The notes under the pieces were generated by a model. That model was not told where the DNA came from, did not search any database, and saw only the letters and a list, made by a program, of their open reading frames with translations. The position numbers were made by a program, and so were the translations under genes. 64,000 nt of DNA from Dactylosporangium aurantiacum. Lineage in GTDB: Bacteria; Actinomycetota; Actinomycetes; Mycobacteriales; Micromonosporaceae. Shown here piece by piece: positions 51,021 to 60,361 of the stretch. The stretch's first letter is position 1; every line of letters starts with the position of its first letter. The stretch is taken from contig NZ_JNYJ01000049.1 in NCBI RefSeq assembly GCF_000716715.1, forward strand, positions 1 to 64,000, given 5' to 3'.

Positions 51021-52643
51021 CTACGCCAGGTTGGACGACCTCGGGTACGCGTCCTCGGGGTCGGTGAGCACGTTGACCAGGTACGGCACGCCCGAGGCGA
51101 ACGCCCGCTCGAACGCCCCCGCCAGGTCGGCCGGCTTCTCCACGGTCTCGCCGGCGCCGCCGAGGGCCTTGACCACGTCGTCGTAGCGCAGGCCCGGCTG
51201 CAGGTCGGCGGCGACGTCATAGCCGTAGATGTTGCGCATCGGGTGCTTCTCCAGGCCCCAGATGCCGTTGTTGCCGACCACGATCACGACCGGCAGCTGC
51301 TGGCGGACCAGGGACTCGACGTCCATCAGCGAGAAGCCCGCGGCGCCGTCGCCCATGAGCACGCAGATCTGGCGGTCCGGGTACGTCACCCGGGCCCCCA
51401 TGGCGTAGCCCATGCCGGTGCCGAGGCAGCCATACGGACCGGGGTCGAGCCAGGTGCCCGGCTGCGACGGCTCGAGATACTTGCCGGCGTAGGACACGAA
51501 GTCGCCGCCGTCGCCGATCGTGACGGCGTCGTCGGCGAGGACCTTGCGCAGCTCACCGTAGACGCGGCTCGGCTTGATCGGGTCGGTGTCGGCCTCCAGG
51601 GCCTGCTGTTCCCGGGCCCGGCCGGCGTCCTCCGCGGCCCGCAGCGCCTCGATCCACTCCTCGTGGTCGGCGACGAGCCCGCCGTACGACGCGAACGCCG
51701 CCAGGATCGTGCGCAGGTCACCCGACGGCGCGGCGGCCGGCGTGACGTGCCCGGCCCGCTGCGACGGCGCGTCGGTGACGTGCACGACCTGGGCCCCGCC
51801 GAAGTCGCCGAACCCGAGCCGGAAGTCCAGCGGGGTGCCGACGACGGCGATCACGTCCGCGCCGCCGAACGCCGCCTTGCGGGCCCGGGAGAACGCGAGC
51901 GGGTGCGACGGCGGCAGCGTGCCGCGGCCCATGCCGTTGGCGAACACGGGCACGCGCAGCGCCTCGGCCGCCTCCCGCAGCGCCGCGGTGGCGTGACCGG
52001 CCCACACGTCGGAACCCGCGATGATCACGGGCCGCTGCGCGGCGGCGAGCAGCTGGACCGCCCGCGCGACCTCCTCGGGGTCGGCCTCCTCGTGCGGCAC
52101 CACCGGAGCGTCGGCCGCCTCGACGCCGTCCGCCTGGGAGAACACCACCTCCAGCGGCAGGTCGACGAAGACCGGACCCCGGTGGGGGGTGAGCGCGGCC
52201 AGCGCCGCCGCCTGCATCCTGGCGTACACCTCGTCGGTGCTGAAGATCGTCTCCGCGTGCTTGGTCACCGCCCGGACGATCGGCAGGTGATCCATCTCCT
52301 GCAGGCTGCCCGAGCCCCAGCGGAACTGCGGCGCCCGCCCGCCGATCACCACGACCGGCGCGCCGTTGAACGAGGCACTGGTCAGCCCCGACACGCCGTT
52401 GGTGACGCCCGGGCCGGCGGTGAGCACGGCGAGGCCGGGGCGGCGCTGCAGCTTGGCGACGGCCTCCGCGGCGAAGACGGCCGACTGCTCGTGCCGCACG
52501 TCGACGATCCGCACGCCGGTCTTGTGGGCGGCGTCGTACAGGGGGAAGACGTGGGCGCCGGAGAGCGTGAACAGCTCCTCGACCCCGAACCCCCGCAACG
52601 CCGCGAGGGCCAGGTCCCCGCCGTGCCCGTCGATCTGCGTCAT
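51021..52643 (-). CDS. acetolactate synthase-like thiamine-diphosphate enzyme
   Basis: A 540-residue ThDP-dependent enzyme of the acetohydroxyacid synthase family. It has the catalytic glutamate in VRHEQSAVFAAEAVAKL, a middle domain, and the cofactor motif from MGDGAAGFSLMDVESL to VVGNN. It resembles mycobacterial IlvG rather than IlvB and has no small subunit nearby. The true reaction may be acetolactate formation or a related 2-oxo acid condensation. ATG 52643 follows GAGGAGGG. Confidence 0.85.
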   Translation of the reverse strand: MTQIDGHGGDLALAALRGFGVEELFTLSGAHVFPLYDAAHKTGVRIVDVRHEQSAVFAAEAVAKLQRRPGLAVLTAGPGVTNGVSGLTSASFNGAPVVVIGGRAPQFRWGSGSLQEMDHLPIVRAVTKHAETIFSTDEVYARMQAAALAALTPHRGPVFVDLPLEVVFSQADGVEAADAPVVPHEEADPEEVARAVQLLAAAQRPVIIAGSDVWAGHATAALREAAEALRVPVFANGMGRGTLPPSHPLAFSRARKAAFGGADVIAVVGTPLDFRLGFGDFGGAQVVHVTDAPSQRAGHVTPAAAPSGDLRTILAAFASYGGLVADHEEWIEALRAAEDAGRAREQQALEADTDPIKPSRVYGELRKVLADDAVTIGDGGDFVSYAGKYLEPSQPGTWLDPGPYGCLGTGMGYAMGARVTYPDRQICVLMGDGAAGFSLMDVESLVRQQLPVVIVVGNNGIWGLEKHPMRNIYGYDVAADLQPGLRYDDVVKALGGAGETVEKPADLAGAFERAFASGVPYLVNVLTDPEDAYPRSSNLA

Positions 52644-52733
52644 GCACCCTCCTCGATCAGCTCTGACCGACGCGAATGTTACTCACTTTCACCGGCTCGC
52701 GGGGCCGGCACCACGCACCGTGCCGGCGCGGTG

Positions 52734-55097
52734 TCAGGGCCCGTTGGAGTCGAACCACGCGTCCGCCGGCGGCGGCCAGTGGTCGGCGGTCAGGTAGAAG
52801 GAGACATACCCGGCGACGACCGGGGTCGCGATCAGCAGCACCAGCACCAGCAAGGTGAGCATCGCACGGGCGAACGGCCCCCGCCGCCGGACCGGCTCGG
52901 CCGGTCTCCGCTCGGCGGGCCGCCGGTCCTGGTACGCCGGCCCCTGCTGGACCCGCTGCTGCCGGACGCGCTGCTGCTCGACGGACGGCTGCTGGCGGAT
53001 CGGGGTGCCGTACTCGTCATAGCGGGTCGCGGGCTCGGCCGGCGCGCCCGGGCCCACCGGCACCCCGCCACCCGACACGAACACCCGCCCCCCGGCCCGG
53101 TTCGGCGGCGCCGACACCGGCGGCCCGGACATCGGCTGGTTGTGCGCGGGCGGCCCCGACATGGGCTGGTTGTAGCCGGCCGGCGGCCCCGACATCGGCT
53201 GGTTGTGTGCCGGCGGCGCCGACATCGGCTGGTGGTAGCCGGCCGGCGGCGCGGAGGAAGGCTGGTGGTAATTGGCGGGCGGCGCCGACGAAGGCTGGTG
53301 GTAGCCGGCCGGCGGGGTGGAGGCGGGCTGGCGGTGACCCTGCTGACCCGGCCCCGGCTGGCCGTAGCCCGTCGAGGCCGGCGGGGCCGACGTCGGCTGG
53401 TGGCCGGGCGGCCCGTAGTTGACCGGTGGCCCGGAGGTCGGCACGCCGTAGCTGCCCGGCGGGGCCGACGCCTGGCTGCCGGCGTAGTTGCCGGGCGGCG
53501 CGGACGCCGGATAGGTCGAGAACCCGCCCGCCGGCGGCGCCGAGACCGGCGGCCCGGACATGGGCACCCCGGACATCGGCGCGGCCGGCTCCGTGGCGAA
53601 CGTGCCCGCCTCGGGCCACAGCGGCGCATCCGCCGCCCCGCCCGCACCCGACTGCCCCGCGGCGCCCCCACCGGCCGGCTGCCCCGCCCCGGCAGAACCC
53701 GCCCCGGAAGAACCCGCCCCAGGCTGCGCCGCACCGACCTGTCCCCCGGCCGCCGCCGCGCCGAACTGCCCCGCACCACCCGGCGCCGCACCGAACTGCC
53801 CAGCACCGCCAGGCGCCGCGCCGAACTGCCCGGCCCCACCCGCCGCCGCGCCGAACTGCCCGGCCCCACCCGGTCCGCCGCCCGGTGCCCCGGCGCCCGA
53901 CGGCCCGGCACCTGCCGGACCCGCGCCCGAGGTCGGCGCCGACGGCTGCCAGTCGAAGCCCGGCACCCGCGGCATCACGCCGGTCGCCGGGCCCGGGGCC
54001 GGCTCGGCCGTCGCCTGGATCTCCGTCGAGCCGGTCAGCATGCTGCCCTCGGCGACCACCAGCTCGGGCTGCTCGATGACCACGGGCGCCGTGCCCAGGG
54101 CGCGGTGCAGCAGCGTGCCGACCAGCGGCATCCGGCTGGAGCCACCGACCAGGAAGACGCCGGCGACGCTGCCCTCACTCAGCTGCGCCCAGCGCATGAC
54201 GCCCTGCGTGACGCGGACCGTCTGCTCCAGCAGCGGCTGCGCGAGGCGCTCCAGCTCGTCGCGGGTGAGGTGCACGTCGATGTTGAGCAGCGGCACGGTC
54301 AGGTCGGACGCGGGCTGGCGGGACAGGCGCTCCTTCGCCACCCTGGCGTCGTCGAACAGCAGCCGCCGCGCCCGGCGGTCCTCGATCGTCTGCGGGCTCA
54401 TCAGCCGCTGCCACTCCTGCGGCGCCTGCGGCTCGCAGATCGCGCCGATGTGCGCGACGATCGCGTTGTCGAGGTCGATGCCGCCGATGTCGTCGCGGCC
54501 GTCGACCGCGAGGACCTCGAAGCCGTCGCGGGTGCGGGCCACGACGCTGGCGTCGAACGTGCCGGCGCCGAAGTCGTGCACGACGACGACCGAGCCGACC
54601 GGCACGTCCTTGCCGAGGACCTGGGTGAAGTAGGCGGCGGCCGCGACCGGCTCCGGCACCAGCCGCACCCGGCCCAGACCGGCGGCGGCCGCGGCGTCGG
54701 CGACGGCGAGCCGGCGGGTCGCGCCCCACGACGCCGGGAACGTCACCGTCACCTCGGAGGCGACGTCGCCGACGGTGCGCGTCCACTCGTCGCGGACCCG
54801 CCGCAGGACCGTGGCCACCAGGTCGTTGACCGGGATCTCGCGGTCGCCGAGCAGCACGGTGCGGTCGTCGATGCGGCGCTTCGGGTTGGGCTCGAAGCGG
54901 GCCGGCTCCAGCCGGGCACTGTGCACGGCGTCGCGGCCGACGATGACGGTGCCGCCGGGCTCGGCATAGACGGCGGAGGGCAGCAGCGGCGAGCCGTCGA
55001 AGAGCAGCGCCCGGGACCGCCCGTCCGGCCACCGCACCACGGCGACGGTGTTGGAGGTGCCGAAGTCGACACCGAGCCGGATCCCTGGCGTTGGCAT
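52734..55097 (-). CDS. Hsp70-like ATPase with repeat tail and C-terminal membrane anchor (first)
   Basis: A 787-residue protein. Residues 1-350 form an actin-like Hsp70 nucleotide-binding domain: phosphate motif 1 LGVDFGTSNT, phosphate motif 2 VVVHDFGAGTFD and adenosine motif GVFLVGGSSRMPL. The Hsp70 substrate-binding domain is missing. Instead there is a long Gly/Ala/Pro/Gln tail with GGAGQFGAA repeats and NQPMSGPPA repeats, then a single membrane helix near the end (LTLLVLVLLIATPVVAGYVSF). It cannot be an ordinary DnaK and is probably a membrane-tethered regulatory ATPase. ATG 55097 lies 7 bases after TAGACT, a leaderless pattern. Confidence 0.88.
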   Translation of the reverse strand: MPTPGIRLGVDFGTSNTVAVVRWPDGRSRALLFDGSPLLPSAVYAEPGGTVIVGRDAVHSARLEPARFEPNPKRRIDDRTVLLGDREIPVNDLVATVLRRVRDEWTRTVGDVASEVTVTFPASWGATRRLAVADAAAAAGLGRVRLVPEPVAAAAYFTQVLGKDVPVGSVVVVHDFGAGTFDASVVARTRDGFEVLAVDGRDDIGGIDLDNAIVAHIGAICEPQAPQEWQRLMSPQTIEDRRARRLLFDDARVAKERLSRQPASDLTVPLLNIDVHLTRDELERLAQPLLEQTVRVTQGVMRWAQLSEGSVAGVFLVGGSSRMPLVGTLLHRALGTAPVVIEQPELVVAEGSMLTGSTEIQATAEPAPGPATGVMPRVPGFDWQPSAPTSGAGPAGAGPSGAGAPGGGPGGAGQFGAAAGGAGQFGAAPGGAGQFGAAPGGAGQFGAAAAGGQVGAAQPGAGSSGAGSAGAGQPAGGGAAGQSGAGGAADAPLWPEAGTFATEPAAPMSGVPMSGPPVSAPPAGGFSTYPASAPPGNYAGSQASAPPGSYGVPTSGPPVNYGPPGHQPTSAPPASTGYGQPGPGQQGHRQPASTPPAGYHQPSSAPPANYHQPSSAPPAGYHQPMSAPPAHNQPMSGPPAGYNQPMSGPPAHNQPMSGPPVSAPPNRAGGRVFVSGGGVPVGPGAPAEPATRYDEYGTPIRQQPSVEQQRVRQQRVQQGPAYQDRRPAERRPAEPVRRRGPFARAMLTLLVLVLLIATPVVAGYVSFYLTADHWPPPADAWFDSNGP

Positions 55098-55104
55098 GCC
55101 CCGA

Positions 55105-55110
55105 AGTCTA
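55105..55110 (-). promoter_or_regulatory. -10 element of the first Hsp70-like gene
   Basis: TAGACT on the minus strand ends 7 bases before ATG 55097, placing transcription start at the initiation codon. The gap to the second Hsp70-like gene is 33 bp, so the two may still be partly co-transcribed. Confidence 0.5.
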
Positions 55111-55130
55111 GGCGCCGGGTACGACTCTTC

Positions 55131-57101
55131 TCACGCCTCGGCGGCTCCGGTCGCGTTGCCGACTGACGGGCTCGGCGGGGCCGGAACGCGCGGCGGGCTG
55201 ACCCAGGCCCGCGCGCCGGGCAGCAGGAGCAGCAGCGCCGAGCCGAGATAGACCAGGGCGAGCAGGAACCAGGCCGGCTGGTGCGACTCGGAGGCGGTGA
55301 ACGCCGCGCCCGCCGCGACGAGCAGGCACAGCGCCATCGGGTACCAGAGGTGCCCGTTGCCACCCCGGCGCAGCCGCCGGGCGCCGTGCGTGAACAGCAC
55401 CGCGAGCGTGAGGGTGGCCAGCGTGCCGTACAGCGCGATGTTCCAGTCCCGCTCCGGCATCCGCAGGTCCGACCGGGGCAGCTTCGCGGCGATCAGCACG
55501 ACGCCGGCGATGGCGGTCGAGATGTACATCAGTACGCCGTACAGCGTCAGGAAGCCCGCGGGCCAGCGGACCGTCCCGGGCGCGATCCGCCGCGGCGGGG
55601 GCGGCACGAACGGCACGTACTGCGGCACGTAGACCACGGCCGGTGGCGGCGGCTGGTAGTACACGGGCCGGGGCGGCGGCGGATACGGCAGCGGCGGCGG
55701 CATCCGGCGTGCCGGCGGCGCGGGGCTGAACGGCACGGGGCTGACGGGCACCGCACCCGGCGACACCGGCGCCCGGCCGCCGGAGACCGGCGCGACCCCG
55801 GCCGGCCCGGCGGCGGGCGACACCGGCGGCCCGGCCGGTGACCCGGGCGGCGCGCCAGGCACCACCGCAGGCCCGGGAGCCACGACCGGCGGGGCGGCCG
55901 CAGACAACGCCGGCGCGGCAGCCAGAAGCGGCACGGCCGGCACCGCCCCGGAAGGCCTGGGGACCGGCTCGGCGACCGCCGGCACCACGGCCCGCCCGGC
56001 GGCGCCGCCCGAGGACCGCGGCCGGGCCGCCGGGACCGCGGGTCTGTCGACCCGCGCGCCGACCAGGACGCTGCCCTCGGCGACCACCATCTCCGGCTGC
56101 TCGATCGTCACCGGCGGCGTGCCGAACGCCCGGTGCAGCTCGGTGGCGACCAGCGGGATCTGGCTCGCCCCGCCGACCAGGAAGATCCCCGCGACCCGCT
56201 CGGGCGTGACCCGCGACAGCCGGACCGTCTCGGTCAGCACCCGCACGGAGCGCTCCACGAGCGGCCGGGCCGCCGTGTCGAACTCCTCCCGGGTGAGCTG
56301 CACGTCGACGTCGAGCAGGGGCACCAGGACCGTGACGGAGGAGGTGCGCGAGAGCCGCTCCTTGGCCTCGCGGACCTCGTCGCGCAGGGCCCGCGCGGCC
56401 CTGGCCTCCTCGACGGTCGAGGGGGCCAGCAGCCGCTGCCAGCGCTCCGCCGGCAGGGTCCGGCCGATCATGGCGAGGACCACCTCGTCGAAGTCGAGGC
56501 CGCCCAGGTCGTCGCGGCCGTCGACGGCGAGCACCTCGAAGCCCTCCGGGGTCCGCGCGACGACGCTGCCGTCGAAGGTGCCGGCGCCCAGGTCGTACAC
56601 CACCACGGCGGAGCCGACGGGCACCAGGTGGCGCAGGACGCGCACGAAGTAGGTCGCGGCCGCCACGGGCTCGGGCACCAGGGTCGCGTCGGGCAGCTCG
56701 GCGTCGCGCACCGCCGCCGCGAGCGCCTTGCGGCGGGTGGAGGCCCAGTTGGCCGGGTGCGTCACGGTGATGCTCGCCGGCGGCCCGCCCGCGGTGCGGA
56801 CGAACTCGGCGCGGACCCGCTGGAAGACGGCGACGAGCAGGTCGTGGACGGGCACCTCGCGGTCGCCGAGGAAGACGTGACCGTCGTCGATGCGGCGCTT
56901 CGGGTTGGGTTCGAAGCTGGCCGGCGCGCGGCGGGCGCTGTGCACGGCGTCGCGGCCGACGACCACCGCGCCGTCGTCCCAGAACGTCGCGGAGGGCAGC
57001 AGCGGCGTGCCGTCGAAGAGCAGCGGGCGGGCCCGGCCGTCGGGCCAGCGGGCGACGGCCACGGTGTGCGACGTGCCGAAGTCCACACCCAGGGCGACCA
57101 T
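55131..57101 (-). CDS. Hsp70-like ATPase with four C-terminal membrane helices (second)
   Basis: A 656-residue paralogue of the neighbouring protein. The nucleotide-binding domain has LGVDFGTSHT, VVVYDLGAGTFD and GIFLVGGASQIPL. A Pro/Ala/Val-rich linker with polyproline (LPYPPPPRPVYYQPPPP) leads to four membrane segments (FLTLYGVLMYISTAIAGVVLI, YGTLATLTLAVLF, PMALCLLVAAGAAF, WFLLALVYLGSALLLLLPG). No Hsp70 peptide-binding domain is present. The two genes clearly arose by duplication and diverged in their anchors. ATG 57101 lies 7 bases after TAGGAT. Confidence 0.88.
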   Translation of the reverse strand: MVALGVDFGTSHTVAVARWPDGRARPLLFDGTPLLPSATFWDDGAVVVGRDAVHSARRAPASFEPNPKRRIDDGHVFLGDREVPVHDLLVAVFQRVRAEFVRTAGGPPASITVTHPANWASTRRKALAAAVRDAELPDATLVPEPVAAATYFVRVLRHLVPVGSAVVVYDLGAGTFDGSVVARTPEGFEVLAVDGRDDLGGLDFDEVVLAMIGRTLPAERWQRLLAPSTVEEARAARALRDEVREAKERLSRTSSVTVLVPLLDVDVQLTREEFDTAARPLVERSVRVLTETVRLSRVTPERVAGIFLVGGASQIPLVATELHRAFGTPPVTIEQPEMVVAEGSVLVGARVDRPAVPAARPRSSGGAAGRAVVPAVAEPVPRPSGAVPAVPLLAAAPALSAAAPPVVAPGPAVVPGAPPGSPAGPPVSPAAGPAGVAPVSGGRAPVSPGAVPVSPVPFSPAPPARRMPPPLPYPPPPRPVYYQPPPPAVVYVPQYVPFVPPPPRRIAPGTVRWPAGFLTLYGVLMYISTAIAGVVLIAAKLPRSDLRMPERDWNIALYGTLATLTLAVLFTHGARRLRRGGNGHLWYPMALCLLVAAGAAFTASESHQPAWFLLALVYLGSALLLLLPGARAWVSPPRVPAPPSPSVGNATGAAEA

Positions 57102-57108
57102 GCCCGAA

Positions 57109-57114
57109 ATCCTA
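57109..57114 (-). promoter_or_regulatory. -10 element of the second Hsp70-like gene
   Basis: TAGGAT on the minus strand lies 7 bases before ATG 57101, between this gene and the DUF6232 gene stop. It fits a leaderless transcript. Confidence 0.5.
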
Positions 57115-57118
57115 AGGG

Positions 57119-57589
57119 TTACGCGGACTGCTCGACGGCCCGCTGCAGGGCGCGGTAGATCTGCCCGAACTTCGGCGAGTCGGTGGTCGAGTAGATGATC
57201 GAGTCGCCGGCGCGGGTGCGCACCCAGATCTCGTGGACGCCGCGGCCGTGGTCGTGCGCTCGGTCGAGCAGGTCGAGCAGACCCTCGACGCTGAACGCGA
57301 TGATCCCGCCGACCACGATGATGCCGAGGATGCCGCCCGCGACGTACATCGTGGAGTCGGGGCCGGTGAAGTCGATCCGCCGGGCGGCGACGCCGCCGGC
57401 GACGATCAGGCCGATGATCAGCGCGACCGCGCCGCCGCGGGTGGCCAGCATGTACGCGCCCTGCACGAGCCGGCCGGAGCGGCGGTGCCAGATGTAGGTG
57501 AGCGTGTCCAGCGGATACCACGCGTCGTCGACGCGCACACCCTCGGAGCTGATGTGCACCTGGTGGTCGCGGTAGTAGGTGGTCGCCAT
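57119..57589 (-). CDS. DUF6232-like membrane protein
   Basis: A 156-residue protein that begins MATTYYRDHQVHISSEGVRVDDAWYPLDTLTYIWHRRSG, has two membrane segments (AVALIIGLIVAGGVAA and MYVAGGILGIIVVGGIIAFSV) and a C-terminal soluble end. This matches the actinobacterial DUF6232 type, function unknown. GGAGG precedes ATG 57589. It lies directly upstream of the two Hsp70-like genes on the same strand, so a common role is possible. Confidence 0.78.
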   Translation of the reverse strand: MATTYYRDHQVHISSEGVRVDDAWYPLDTLTYIWHRRSGRLVQGAYMLATRGGAVALIIGLIVAGGVAARRIDFTGPDSTMYVAGGILGIIVVGGIIAFSVEGLLDLLDRAHDHGRGVHEIWVRTRAGDSIIYSTTDSPKFGQIYRALQRAVEQSA

Positions 57590-57651
57590 GGCACCTCCGA
57601 CGGTACGCCGGAATACGCTGCGGGCAACGACAACGACGTTGAGGAGACACT

Positions 57652-58425
57652 GTGGGCGACAGCAGGCTGGTCCGGCTGGAGATCGAAGACGGTATCGGCA
57701 CGATCCGGCTGGACCGTCCGCCGGTCAACGCGCTGAACAAGCGGATCCAGGAGGAGCTGCGCGAGGTGGCGGCCGCCGCGACGGCCGACCCCGAGGTGCG
57801 GGCGGTCATCCTGTACGGGGGAGACAAGGTCTTCGCCGCCGGCGCCGACATCAAGGAGATGGCCGTCATGGGCTACCCCGAGATGTCCTCCTGGGGCCCG
57901 GCGCTCACCGGTGCGCTCGACGCCGTGGCCCGCATCCCGAAGCCGGTCGTCGCCGCCGTCACCGGGTACGCGCTGGGCGGCGGCTGCGAGCTCGCGCTGG
58001 CCGCCGACTGGCGCGTGATCGCCGAGGACGCGACCCTCGGCCAGCCGGAGATCACTCTCGGCGTCATCCCGGGGGCGGGCGGCACGCAGCGGCTGGCGCG
58101 GCTCGTCGGACCGGCCCGCGCCAAGGAACTGATCATGTCCGGACGGTTCGTGCGGGCCGAGGAGGCGCTGGCGATCGGCCTGGCCGACAAGGTGGTCCCG
58201 GCGGCGGAGGTGTACGCGGCCGCCAAGGCCATGGTCGAGCTCTACGTGCACGGGCCGCGGCACGCGCTGCGCGCCGCGAAGCTCGCCGTCGACGGCGGCC
58301 TGGACATGGATCTCGCCTCGGGCCTGGTCTGGGAGAGCCAGCTGTTCGCGGCGCTGTTCGGCACCGAGGACAAGGCCGAGGGCATGCAGGCGTTCATCGA
58401 GAAGCGCAAACCGAACTTCGGCTGA
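57652..58425 (+). CDS. enoyl-CoA hydratase/isomerase family protein
   Basis: A 257-residue crotonase. The oxyanion-hole segments KVFAAGADIKEM and ALGGGCELALAADWR are present, with both catalytic glutamates (GGGCEL and LGQPEITLGVIPGAGGTQRLARL), as in true enoyl-CoA hydratases of fatty-acid beta-oxidation. GTG 57652 follows GAGGAG. It is followed by a hairpin and stands alone. ETF subunits elsewhere in the window could serve the same pathway. Confidence 0.92.
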   Translation: MGDSRLVRLEIEDGIGTIRLDRPPVNALNKRIQEELREVAAAATADPEVRAVILYGGDKVFAAGADIKEMAVMGYPEMSSWGPALTGALDAVARIPKPVVAAVTGYALGGGCELALAADWRVIAEDATLGQPEITLGVIPGAGGTQRLARLVGPARAKELIMSGRFVRAEEALAIGLADKVVPAAEVYAAAKAMVELYVHGPRHALRAAKLAVDGGLDMDLASGLVWESQLFAALFGTEDKAEGMQAFIEKRKPNFG

Positions 58426-58437
58426 CGCCCCGGCCGG

Positions 58438-58463
58438 CGGGTCGGCGCACGGGCGCCGACCCG
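58438..58463. terminator. bidirectional terminator hairpin
   Basis: An 11-bp perfect stem (58438-58448 with 58453-58463) and 4-base loop lie between the convergent enoyl-CoA hydratase and ABC ATPase genes. Confidence 0.75.
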
Positions 58464-58470
58464 GCGGTGC

Positions 58471-59256
58471 CTAGGAGGCCGCCTGCGCGTGGTAGCGACC
58501 GTCCACGATCGACAGTCGCAGCGGCAGCCCGAACGTCTTGGACAGGTTCTCCGCGGTCACGGTGTCCCTGAGCAGGCCCTGCGCCACGACACCGCCGTCG
58601 CGCATCAGCAGCGCGTGGGTGAACTCCGGCGGAATCTCCTCGACGTGGTGCGTGACGAGCACGATCGCCGGCGAGTCGGGGTCGGCGGCGAGCTCCGACA
58701 GCCGCCGGACCAGGTCCTCGCGGGCGCCGAGGTCGAGCCCGGCGGTCGGCTCGTCGAGCAGCAGCAGCTCCGGGTCGACCATCAGGGACCGGGCGATCTG
58801 CACCCGCTTGCGCTCGCCCTCCGACAGCGTGCCGTAGAGCCGGTCGGCGAGCGCGCCGACGCCGAACTGGTCCAGCAGTGACTGCGCCCTGGCCTCGTCC
58901 ATGCGGTCGTACCGCTCGGTGAAGCGGCCCACGACCGCCCAGGAGGCGGTGACGACGACGTCACGGACCGTCTCGTCCGGCGGCAGCTGCAGCCCCGCGG
59001 ACGAGAACCCGAGCCGGGTCTTGAGCTCGTTGATGTTCGTGCGGCCGAGCTTCTCCCCCAGCACGGTCACCGTGCCGCGGGTCGGGTACAGCCGCGCCCC
59101 GGCGAGGTTGAGCAGGGTGGTCTTGCCGGCACCGTTGGGGCCGAGCACGACCCAGCGCTCGTCGAGCTCGACCTGCCAGCTCACCGACCGGATGAGGTCG
59201 GAACGGTTGCGGGTCACCGTCGCTTTGTCGACCGCGATGACAAGGTCATCAGACAC
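58471..59256 (-). CDS. ABC transporter ATP-binding protein
   Basis: A 261-residue ABC ATPase with Walker A GPNGAGKTT, signature LSEGERKRVQIARSL and Walker B ELLLLDEPTAGLD followed by VLVTHHVEEIP. It resembles stand-alone ModF/YlmA-like ATPases. No permease adjoins it on this strand, so its partner is unknown. GTG 59256 gives VSDDLVIAV and lies 6 bases after TTGGAT, again a leaderless pattern; an upstream start at 59424 would overlap the next gene. Confidence 0.88.
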   Translation of the reverse strand: MSDDLVIAVDKATVTRNRSDLIRSVSWQVELDERWVVLGPNGAGKTTLLNLAGARLYPTRGTVTVLGEKLGRTNINELKTRLGFSSAGLQLPPDETVRDVVVTASWAVVGRFTERYDRMDEARAQSLLDQFGVGALADRLYGTLSEGERKRVQIARSLMVDPELLLLDEPTAGLDLGAREDLVRRLSELAADPDSPAIVLVTHHVEEIPPEFTHALLMRDGGVVAQGLLRDTVTAENLSKTFGLPLRLSIVDGRYHAQAAS

Positions 59257-59335
59257 GGCCCAATCCAACCACGTCCCCGCCCCGGCCACGGCCTGGCCCC
59301 CCATGCACCGGACAAACGCCGTATCGTGCGCCTGG

Positions 59336-60361
59336 ATGAGTGCCGTACTGGAAATCGCCGGTCTGGTGAAGACGTACCAGACGCTGTTCGGCAAGCCGCG
59401 GGTCGCTCTGGACCACCTCGACATGGAGGTCTACCAGGGGCAGATCCACGGGTTCCTGGGGCCGAACGGGTCGGGGAAGAGCACGACGCTGAAGACGCTG
59501 CTGGGGCTGCTGCGGGCCGACGCCGGCCACATGCGCATCCTCGGCCAGCCCGTGCCGAGGATGTTGCCGCAGGTGGTGTCGCGGGTCGGCGCCATCGTCG
59601 AGGCGCCGGCGTTCTTCGGCAACTTCACCGCGCACAAGACGCTGCTGCTGCTGGCCAAGGCCGGCGGGGTGCCGAAGCACCGGGTGGACGTGGTCCTCGA
59701 CCAGGTCGGCCTGGCCAACCGCGCCGAGGACTTCGTCAAGACCTACTCACTCGGCATGAAGCAGCGCCTCGCGGTGGCGTCGGCCCTGCTGAAGGACCCG
59801 GAGCTGCTGATCCTCGACGAGCCGAGCAACGGGCTGGACCCGGCCGGCATCCGCGAGATGCGCGACCTGCTGCGCGAGCAGGCCGACCGCGGCGCGACCG
59901 TGGTCATCTCCAGCCACATCCTCGCCGAGATCCAGCAGACCTGCGACTCGGTCACGATCATCTCCCGTGGCCGCCGGGTCGCCGCCGGGCCGGTGTCGGA
60001 GGTGCTCGCCGCCAACGACCGCGGCACGTACCGGGTCCGCGTCGACGACCTGCCCCGGGCCGCGCGGATCCTGGCCGACGCCGGCGCGCAGATCACGGTC
60101 TCCGGCGACCAGATCATCGTGCACGACCTCGCCGACCCCGCCTGGGTGTCGCGCGCCCTCGGCCTGCACGACCTGTGGGTGCGCGAGCTGGCCCCGGTCG
60201 CGCAGCTGGAGGACGCGTTCCTCAGCCTGACCGGCGGCGGGCCCCGCCGCGGGCAGTTCCGCCCGGTCGACAACTCCGAGTGGCCCGAGGAGCGCGGGCC
60301 GGCGCCCGAGCCGCCGTTCGAGGTCACCGGCCAGATCATCGAGAACGGACGGCACGCATGA
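59336..60361 (+). CDS. ABC transporter ATP-binding protein (with permease)
   Basis: A 341-residue ATPase: Walker A GPNGSGKSTT, signature YSLGMKQRLAVASAL, Walker B ELLILDEPSNGLDP, H-loop ISSHIL. The BcrA/CcmA-like sequence and C-terminal extension fit drug- or bacteriocin-type exporters. ATG 59336 is 8 bases after TATCGT. Its stop overlaps the permease start (ATGA), so the two form one transporter. Confidence 0.92.
   Translation: MSAVLEIAGLVKTYQTLFGKPRVALDHLDMEVYQGQIHGFLGPNGSGKSTTLKTLLGLLRADAGHMRILGQPVPRMLPQVVSRVGAIVEAPAFFGNFTAHKTLLLLAKAGGVPKHRVDVVLDQVGLANRAEDFVKTYSLGMKQRLAVASALLKDPELLILDEPSNGLDPAGIREMRDLLREQADRGATVVISSHILAEIQQTCDSVTIISRGRRVAAGPVSEVLAANDRGTYRVRVDDLPRAARILADAGAQITVSGDQIIVHDLADPAWVSRALGLHDLWVRELAPVAQLEDAFLSLTGGGPRRGQFRPVDNSEWPEERGPAPEPPFEVTGQIIENGRHA

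Noticed and set aside
50877..55166. A 1429-codon open frame on the plus strand
   Set aside because: Antisense to the acetolactate-synthase-like and first Hsp70-like genes, both of which have clear domains; no recognisable domain of its own.
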